A stretch of DNA of 52,056 nucleotides from a virus, in IMG/VR virus record IMGVR_UViG_3300048592_000456, positions 1-52,056 of that record. The stretch is one strand, 5' to 3'. Both the position numbers and the translations under genes were made by a program. Below are positions 47,163 to 52,056 of the stretch, one piece after another. Positions within the stretch are counted from its first letter, which is position 1; the number at the start of each line of letters is the position of its first letter. The notes beneath the pieces are model-generated. The model was not told the DNA's origin. It did no database searches and saw nothing but the letters and a program-made list of their open reading frames with translations.

Positions 47163-48166
47163 CACAGCACCGGGTCCGGGAACGTCACGGCGTCGTGCGC
47201 CGTGCGTGCGGACTCCCATGCCGCCAGCCGCTCGATGAGCGGTGCTGTCGCGGCGCTCACGGCCGCGTCGATGAGGGGCTGGCAGTCGCCCGGCGCCGGC
47301 GCCTCCGTGATGGTCACGTCCCGGGCGCGCACGTACTCGCCGGCGCGCGGCCCGGACGCGAGCAGGACCATGCGCGTCTCCGGCACGCCCGGGCGGTCCG
47401 GCCGGTTGCTCACGCGGACGGTCGCGATGGTGGTCCCCGTGCTCGCGACCCGGGTGTCCTTCTGCGGGACGAGCGTCATGGCGCGCGGGTCCCATGCCCA
47501 CGTCGGGGTCCCCTTCGGGACGGTCACGGTCGCCGGCGGCCCGTAGGCGCGGTCCGGGATGATGGCGGTGCTCATGGCGGCTCCCTTCTCCAGTGTCATG
47601 CCCCAGACGCCGGACCGGGTGACCATCCCGGCGGCCTCGATGGCGTCGCGGATGATGGGCCAGCGGACCCACTCGCCCTCCGCGTCATCGGTCCGGAGCC
47701 CATCGACCCACCAGACCTCGCGCGACCCGGAGCGCCGGCGCATGTCCACCACGCCGGCGGCATGGTTCCGGGTGAAGGTGGGCGACCATCGCCGGAGCCG
47801 GTCGGGCAGGGCGTCGTACTTGACGCCGGCGGTGAACGTCAGCCGGCCTCCCTCGATGGCCGCCAGCAGCGCATCCTCGTCCCACGCGCCGTACTCGAAC
47901 GGCACCCACGGGATGATGAGCGCGGCGCCCCGGAGCATGTCGGCGCCGGTGGTCCCCTGCGCTCCGGACGGGCCGACCTCGGGCACGCCGGTCGCATCGC
48001 GCCACGCGCGGATGAGGCGCCGGCGGTCGGGGATGTTGACACCGCCGAAGACGAGGTGCCGGGCGCCGTCCACGAGCCGGCAGTTCGTGTACGGCGGGGA
48101 CTCGACGCTCCGCTGGCGGACGATGACTCGACGGCCGGGCGTCCCGGCGGTCACGAGCGGCGGCAT
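47162..48166 (-). CDS. Candidate cysteine peptidase/amidase (endolysin candidate)
   Basis: This 334-residue protein starts at ATG 48166. YTNCRLVDGARHL (Cys29), TFTRNHAAGVVDM (His135) and VWWVDGLRTDD (Asp156) give a C-H-D triad in C39/papain-like order. From about 195 a second region MSTAIIPDRAYGPPATVTVPKGTPTW is a cell-wall-type beta domain. It sits among holin-like genes, so lysis is the best guess; the family was not recognised with certainty. Confidence 0.6.
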   Translation of the reverse strand: MPPLVTAGTPGRRVIVRQRSVESPPYTNCRLVDGARHLVFGGVNIPDRRRLIRAWRDATGVPEVGPSGAQGTTGADMLRGAALIIPWVPFEYGAWDEDALLAAIEGGRLTFTAGVKYDALPDRLRRWSPTFTRNHAAGVVDMRRRSGSREVWWVDGLRTDDAEGEWVRWPIIRDAIEAAGMVTRSGVWGMTLEKGAAMSTAIIPDRAYGPPATVTVPKGTPTWAWDPRAMTLVPQKDTRVASTGTTIATVRVSNRPDRPGVPETRMVLLASGPRAGEYVRARDVTITEAPAPGDCQPLIDAAVSAATAPLIERLAAWESARTAHDAVTFPDPVL

Positions 48167-48200
48167 GGGCGCCCCGGGTGCGTGTTCTGACGCGCCGAGT

Positions 48201-48299
48201 CTACCTGTCCTGTCGAGCGCCACGCAGCGCGAGCCAGCGCGCGACCGTGACGGTGGCGACGCCGACGAGGATGCCCGCGAGGAACGCGCTGGTGACCAT
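48201..48299 (-). CDS. Single-span membrane miniprotein
   Basis: Thirty-two residues: MVTSAFLAGILVGVATVTVA is one hydrophobic helix, ending RWLALRGARQDR. The start is ATG 48299; the ribosome site is weak. It fills the gap between two lysis-region genes. Candidate pinholin or spanin-like part. Confidence 0.45.
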   Translation of the reverse strand: MVTSAFLAGILVGVATVTVARWLALRGARQDR

Positions 48300-48348
48300 G
48301 CCCCGATGATGCCGGACCACCGGGTGCCGGCGGCATGAGCAGATGTAC

Positions 48349-48618
48349 CTACGTTCGGGTGCCCATCAGCGCGTAGATGCCGCCCATGAGCGCCGATGAC
48401 CGGGTGATGGCCCGGAGCACGTCCCCGGTCCCGCGGTCCGCCACGAGGTCGAGCACGGCGGCCGCGGTGCCGGCGCCGATGACGAGCACGAGCGTCACGA
48501 TGGCCGCGTGCCAGACCTCGACGGGCGGGAGCCCGTGACGGCACCGCCATCCGGTCAGGAGCCAGAACCCGCACGCCGCCCATCCGACGCCTGCGAGCGC
48601 CATCTGCTCGGGCGTCAC
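48349..48618 (-). CDS. Small membrane protein (lysis region)
   Basis: This 89-residue protein has two to three hydrophobic segments (7-25, 36-60, and a weak last one), separated by the basic RCRHGLPP. ATGA overlap with the neighbour. Holin candidate. Confidence 0.6.
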   Translation of the reverse strand: MTPEQMALAGVGWAACGFWLLTGWRCRHGLPPVEVWHAAIVTLVLVIGAGTAAAVLDLVADRGTGDVLRAITRSSALMGGIYALMGTRT

Positions 48619-48851
48619 TTCGGACCCGGGAACAGCCGCGACAGACCCTCCAGCCCGAGCAGCGTCAGGGTGGTCCCGAAGGCCATCCCGAAGACCACGC
48701 TGTCCACCCGGAAGGACGGGTCCCGGAACAGCCGGCCGAGCACGTCGGCGGCGATGAGGAACACGTCGATGGCGAGGAACACGGCGATGGCCGCGCGCCG
48801 ATACGCCGAGAGAGGGTCCGGTCCGGTCCCCTTCGGCCGGTCAGTCGCCAC
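48615..48851 (-). CDS. Small membrane protein (lysis region)
   Basis: This 78-residue protein starts at GTG 48851, overlapping the previous gene by 11 bases. Spans YRRAAIAVFLAIDVFLIAAD and VVFGMAFGTTLTLLGLEG; ends SRLFPGPK. Two-span holin-like. Confidence 0.6.
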   Translation of the reverse strand: MATDRPKGTGPDPLSAYRRAAIAVFLAIDVFLIAADVLGRLFRDPSFRVDSVVFGMAFGTTLTLLGLEGLSRLFPGPK

Positions 48852-49062
48852 GGTGGCGCGGATGGCCGGCGAGCGCTGGCAGGACCACGAACCAGAGCAT
48901 GAGTGCCAGCACCACGCCGACGACCACACCAGCGCTGAACGCGATGCTCACGACGGCTCCTATCACGAGGGAGATTGTACCCGCCAGCCTGCCGGGCACA
49001 AGGGCCGACTGGTCCTTGCGGACGGTGGTAGCGGCGCGTCGGGCGCGTGACAGCCCGGTCAC
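48841..49062 (-). CDS. Small membrane protein (lysis region)
   Basis: This 73-residue protein starts at GTG 49062 in GTGA overlap. A basic N-terminus (SRARRAATTVRKDQ) is followed by a 37-residue hydrophobic hairpin (TISLVIGAVVSIAFSAG, VVGVVLALMLWFVVLP), two spans. First of the lysis genes after the fibres. Confidence 0.62.
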   Translation of the reverse strand: MTGLSRARRAATTVRKDQSALVPGRLAGTISLVIGAVVSIAFSAGVVVGVVLALMLWFVVLPALAGHPRHRGD

Positions 49063-49835
49063 CGGGGGAGCACCAGACCGGCCCACGAGCGCCGGCGGTA
49101 GCCGTCCGGGACGAACAGCCCCACGTCGGTCCGCTCGTGGAACCCGGACATCGCGACGGCCGCCTGCGACCGGGCGCCGCCGCCGGCGGCGGGTGGCGTG
49201 AAGATGTCCGCGCTGAACTCAATCCACGGCCGGTTGAAGAGGTTGTTCGATGAGGCGTCGCCGGTCGGGAGGTCGGACCCACCGTCGCCGGCGCCGAAAT
49301 ACATGTACCCCTGACACGTGGTCCGGGTGGACTCCGTGCGCATCCCTATCTCGGCCACCACGCGGCTCGTGGCATTGACGGTCGTGTATGACGAGATTGC
49401 CGTGGAGCCGTTGCGCGGCAGGTTGCGTGTATTCGCGGACGGGCTGTTCATTTCGGTGCCGCCCGAGTTGGCGCCGCCGAGCAACGTGTGGACGAGCGCC
49501 CCGCCGCTGTCCACGACGTAGAGCCCGAGTTGGGTATACATGTTGTCCGACGTGTTGCCCTCGCGGCACACGATGACGCCCTGCACGGTCCCGCTGATGA
49601 GCACGCCGGACGGCAGGGTGTCGGTCATGAACTGGCCGAAGGCGATGTCACACGGGTTGGACCCGTTGCCGAGGTTCGTCGTGAAGTGGTTCGTGTTGGT
49701 ATTGCCGTCGCCGGTGGTCCGGAGCCGCTTCGTCGTGAAGGCCCCGCTGATGTTCTGCTCCCATAGGCTGCCGACCTGCGCGCCGATGTTGAACGCGGCG
49801 GCCTGACTGTCACAGAAGTAGAGCTTGGTCGCCAT
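49059..49835 (-). CDS. Tail fibre / receptor-binding candidate
   Basis: This 258-residue protein starts at ATG 49835 in TAATG overlap. It opens KLYFCDSQAAAFNIGAQVG and runs as a Gly/Thr/Asn/Ser-rich beta protein (TTGDGNTNTNHFTTNLGNGS), a lectin-like or carbohydrate-binding beta sandwich in character. C-terminus FTPPAAGGGARSQ then FHERTDVGLFVPDGYRRR. Position after the repeated fibre suits a fibre tip. Confidence 0.72.
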   Translation of the reverse strand: MATKLYFCDSQAAAFNIGAQVGSLWEQNISGAFTTKRLRTTGDGNTNTNHFTTNLGNGSNPCDIAFGQFMTDTLPSGVLISGTVQGVIVCREGNTSDNMYTQLGLYVVDSGGALVHTLLGGANSGGTEMNSPSANTRNLPRNGSTAISSYTTVNATSRVVAEIGMRTESTRTTCQGYMYFGAGDGGSDLPTGDASSNNLFNRPWIEFSADIFTPPAAGGGARSQAAVAMSGFHERTDVGLFVPDGYRRRSWAGLVLPR

Positions 49836-50725
49836 TACGAGCGGTACCCGAAGATGGCGACCACGACGCGGGTGACCGTGGTCGCGCTGTCCACGTTGAA
49901 CCGGAGGGTGCTGTCGGCCGGGACCGACGTATCCCACGAGGTCAGCGTCGTGTCCTTCGACTTCGTGGCGCTGCTGATGGTCGGCGGGGTCCCGGCGCCC
50001 GGGAGCGAGTCGGCGTCGGTCGGCGGGTAGTTGGCGTAGGTGTCATTCCAGATGTCCACGACGATGCTGCCGGACTGGTCCGCGAGCATGACCACGCCCG
50101 TCACGGTGAAGGCGTCGGGCACGTACAGGTCACCCTTGACGCCCGTCGTGATGGCCGACCCGCCGCCGTCGATGACGAACTCGTAGACCACGCGCTCGGT
50201 CGCCCGGGCGTGCCGGTGGCCGGCGTCCGCGACCTCGCCCGTGGAGCCGGCGAGCACCGTGTCCCCGGGCGCGGATGCCGCGATGTCCCCCGACTCCCCG
50301 AAGTCGATGGACGATGCCGCCTCGCGGGCGTGACGGTGGTCCGCCCGGGCGACCTCATCGAGCACGCCGGCGGCGGCCGTGTCGCCCGGAGCGCTCGCGG
50401 CCACGTCGCCGGACTCGCCCCAATCGAGCGCCGCCGTGATGGTGGCGGCGGACGGGAACGGGTGGACGTGCCCGGCGTCCGCGACCTCGCCACTGGAGCC
50501 GGCTGATGCGGCCGCGCCGATGGTCAGGGTGCCGATGTCCCCGGCCTCCCCGAAGTCGAGCGTGACGCCCGGCGTGAGCCACGTCCCCCACGTGGTCCCA
50601 TCGTCGCTCGTCTGGTAGATGAGCCCGTGGTCCGAGCACGCGTAGAGCGTGCCCTTCACGAGCCCCGACGTGGGTCGGGCGGCATGGGTCCCGGTGAGCA
50701 GGATGCCGTTGACCGTGGCCGCCAT
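49835..50725 (-). CDS. Tail fibre with HxH repeat units
   Basis: This 296-residue protein's N-terminus MAATVNGILLTGTHAARP fits a baseplate-fibre attachment. Three tandem units follow: DFGEAGDI...SSGEVADAGHVHPF, DWGESGDVAASAPGDTAAAG...ARADHRHAR, DFGESGDIAASAPGDT...EVADAGHRHAR. Each ends in HxH, like the metal-binding His pairs of T4 gp12/gp37-type fibres that coordinate iron on the trimer axis. C-terminal 110 residues are a beta domain. Confidence 0.78.
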   Translation of the reverse strand: MAATVNGILLTGTHAARPTSGLVKGTLYACSDHGLIYQTSDDGTTWGTWLTPGVTLDFGEAGDIGTLTIGAAASAGSSGEVADAGHVHPFPSAATITAALDWGESGDVAASAPGDTAAAGVLDEVARADHRHAREAASSIDFGESGDIAASAPGDTVLAGSTGEVADAGHRHARATERVVYEFVIDGGGSAITTGVKGDLYVPDAFTVTGVVMLADQSGSIVVDIWNDTYANYPPTDADSLPGAGTPPTISSATKSKDTTLTSWDTSVPADSTLRFNVDSATTVTRVVVAIFGYRS

Positions 50726-50734
50726 GGTGACCTC

Positions 50735-51640
50735 CTACGCCGGACCGTAGGCCATGATGGCCTGACCGGTCGTCTCATCGAGCACGATGGTACCCGGCAC
50801 CGCTCCGTCCATGAGGGGTCGCCAGATGTACGGCGCCGCTCCGGGCGACTCAGGCACCCAAGAGCCGCCGCTGCGCACCAGATGGTCCCCGGATGCCGCC
50901 CCGGCCGTCGCAACGTCGCTCAGGTCATCCAGCGCGCCCGTGACGGCGTGCACGTGGTCCCGGCGGGCCGCCACGGCCGCGGCGCCGACCGAGCCCGACC
51001 CGCCGAGCGGGGATGCCGCCGGCGTGGTCGCGTCGAAGGCGAGGATGGTCGCGTCCCGGCGGATGGCCTCCGCGATGGACCCGGCCGCGTTCGCGGTGCC
51101 CAGCGTGAGCGCCGGCGTGCCGTACGTGACCGGGGTCACGGACCCGACCGTCTGCACGGCGCCCCGGAGGACCACGAGCGCCTTGTTGCCGGCGGTGCCC
51201 GAGGACTGGAAGGTCCCGAACGCGCCGATGCCGGCGGTCGCGCTGCTGTAGGCGGTGCCGTCCGTGGCGTGCGCGTACGCGTACTCGCCGCGCGTCGCGG
51301 TGCCGCCCAACCGGACGAGGGTGGTCCCCGACACGAGCACGGCCACCTGCGACACGTCGGGCGCGTCGCCCTCGATGAGCGTCTCGATGTCATCGGGGTC
51401 CCAATACCCGACCACGACGCCGAGGACCGTGACCTCATCCGTGGTCGTGGTCAGGACGATGCGCGGGTCGTTGTACGTGCCGGCGAGCCGGACGAGCGAG
51501 TGGAGCGTGATGGTGGAGCCGGTCCGGTTGATGCACTGCTTGATGACGCCGTGCGCCCACCCGGAGCGGTTGCCGGTCCCGCCGTTCACGCGCCGGAGGG
51601 TCTTCTGCACCTGCCGGCGCAGGTTCACGAGCCCGTTCAT
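50735..51640 (-). CDS. Tail fibre / baseplate-attached protein
   Basis: This 301-residue protein starts at ATG 51640 in ATGA overlap with the tail-tip protein. A beta N-terminus (VNLRRQVQKTLRRVN, SGWAHGVIKQCINRTG), a middle domain VVGYWDPDDIETLIEG, and a C-terminal VAARRDHVHAVTGALDDLSDVATAGAASGDHLVRSG repeat with another HxH like the next fibre. Likely the proximal fibre part. Confidence 0.75.
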   Translation of the reverse strand: MNGLVNLRRQVQKTLRRVNGGTGNRSGWAHGVIKQCINRTGSTITLHSLVRLAGTYNDPRIVLTTTTDEVTVLGVVVGYWDPDDIETLIEGDAPDVSQVAVLVSGTTLVRLGGTATRGEYAYAHATDGTAYSSATAGIGAFGTFQSSGTAGNKALVVLRGAVQTVGSVTPVTYGTPALTLGTANAAGSIAEAIRRDATILAFDATTPAASPLGGSGSVGAAAVAARRDHVHAVTGALDDLSDVATAGAASGDHLVRSGGSWVPESPGAAPYIWRPLMDGAVPGTIVLDETTGQAIMAYGPA

Positions 51641-52056
51641 CGGCTGATGCGGTACTGGAAGGTCACCACGTCGGAGCCCTCCCCGGCGGCGGACGGTCCC
51701 TCGGGCGCCCGGTTCAGGGTCACGGTGCCGGCATCCTCGTCGTACGTGTAGTCGCGGGACGTGAGGATGAGCCCGTTGACGTTCACCTTCGGCACGCCGG
51801 CGCCGTCCCAATACGGGAGTTCGAACGTGCGATTGGTCCCGTCGATGTCACCGATGCCGACCGTCCACGGCGAGAGCCCCTTGGCCGGCGCGCCCACGAG
51901 GTACGTGGCCGTGCACGTCGGCGCGTTCACCTGCCCCGACCCTCCCTCGCCACCGGACCCGGACGCGCCCATCGGGCCGTTGGCCGGGGTCACTAGGTCC
52001 TGCGCGCAGAAGAACCCCGTCTCCGCGAGGGTGTCCCAGCCGGCGCCGATGACGAA
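51637..52056 (-). CDS. Tail-tip/baseplate hub-like protein, C-terminal part (crosses contig join)
   Basis: The frame entering from the left edge (codons for FVIGAGWDT) continues here as LAETGFFCAQDLVTPANGP with no stop until 51637. A Gly/Ser linker (GASGSGGEGGSGQ) precedes a 100-residue beta domain (APTCTATYLVGAPAKG, NVNGLILTSRDYTYDEDAG). The internal GTG at 51993 would make this look like a separate 118-residue gene, but the frame is open through it. Confidence 0.72.
   Translation of the reverse strand, partial: FVIGAGWDTLAETGFFCAQDLVTPANGPMGASGSGGEGGSGQVNAPTCTATYLVGAPAKGLSPWTVGIGDIDGTNRTFELPYWDGAGVPKVNVNGLILTSRDYTYDEDAGTVTLNRAPEGPSAAGEGSDVVTFQYRISR
52029..52056. repeat. Terminal direct repeat, right copy
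   Basis: Identical to positions 1-28; see that entry for what it says about closure of the genome. Confidence 0.95.

Noticed and set aside
51637-51993. A separate 118-residue gene at the right end
   Set aside because: The frame is open upstream through the join to 1564, so GTG 51993 is an internal codon of the tail-tip gene.
1-52056. tRNA genes
   Set aside because: No cloverleaf with TTCGA-type T-loop and matching acceptor stem was noticed; a covariance search would be needed to exclude them fully.

Overview
The window is an essentially complete genome of a tailed, probably siphovirus-like, double-stranded DNA phage. The first 28 bases recur as the last 28 bases, and one long tail gene runs off the left edge and continues in frame at the right edge. 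The molecule is therefore circularly closed (circular, or terminally redundant and assembled as a circle) with about 52,028 unique bases. Base composition is very high in G+C. Two adjacent copies of TTGTCCACA, the DnaA box typical of high-GC actinobacteria, lie just before the replication-protein gene, so an actinobacterial host is a reasonable but unproven guess. I see no integrase, DNA polymerase, tRNA gene or CRISPR array.

Almost all genes are on the minus strand, read from high to low coordinates. The late block begins with terminase small and large subunits (19164 to 17161). It continues with an exported protein, portal (15166), a MuF-like protein with a C-terminal zincin-like domain, capsid protease-scaffold, decoration protein, major capsid protein (9552), connector and neck genes, tail tube, tail chaperones with a clear -1 frameshift site, tape measure (4540), and a tail-tip protein that crosses the contig join (1564 to 51637). 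From the right edge follow fibre-like proteins, a lysis region with several small membrane proteins and a C-H-D candidate cysteine peptidase (49062 to 46732), and a glycan-modification module of two glycosyl/glycerophosphotransferase-type genes and two methyltransferases (46735 to 43205).

The early/middle half (about 42.6 to 24.3 kb) carries many small genes, many with zinc-knuckle-like Cys pairs. Recognisable members are a transglutaminase-like protein, a DUF3846 protein, an XRE regulator, a RecB/Cas4-like nuclease, an Erf annealing protein, an HNH nuclease, a replication initiator-like protein, a VRR-NUC nuclease, a candidate ADP-ribosyltransferase and a DUF6011 protein. Between this block and the terminase is an accessory island (24.2 to 19.8 kb): a sodium:solute symporter-family membrane protein, two ParB-fold proteins, a cupin, and a PAPS-reductase-like protein paired with its ParB partner in the manner of IbrA/IbrB.

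The most striking unannotated structure is a repeated control cassette found eight times. It consists of a dyad GTGGACATGT(C/A)(C/A)AC whose right half supplies the -35 hexamer (TTGACA or TGGACA), a -10 about 17 bases on, upstream GGTACC-like sites, usually a 5-bp leader hairpin CCGGC-N6-GCCGG, and a stereotyped ribosome-binding region. It looks like one regulon whose promoters share a single operator. Two short plus-strand transcription units (15430-16313 and 42796-43152) are closed by perfect 10-bp bidirectional hairpins.
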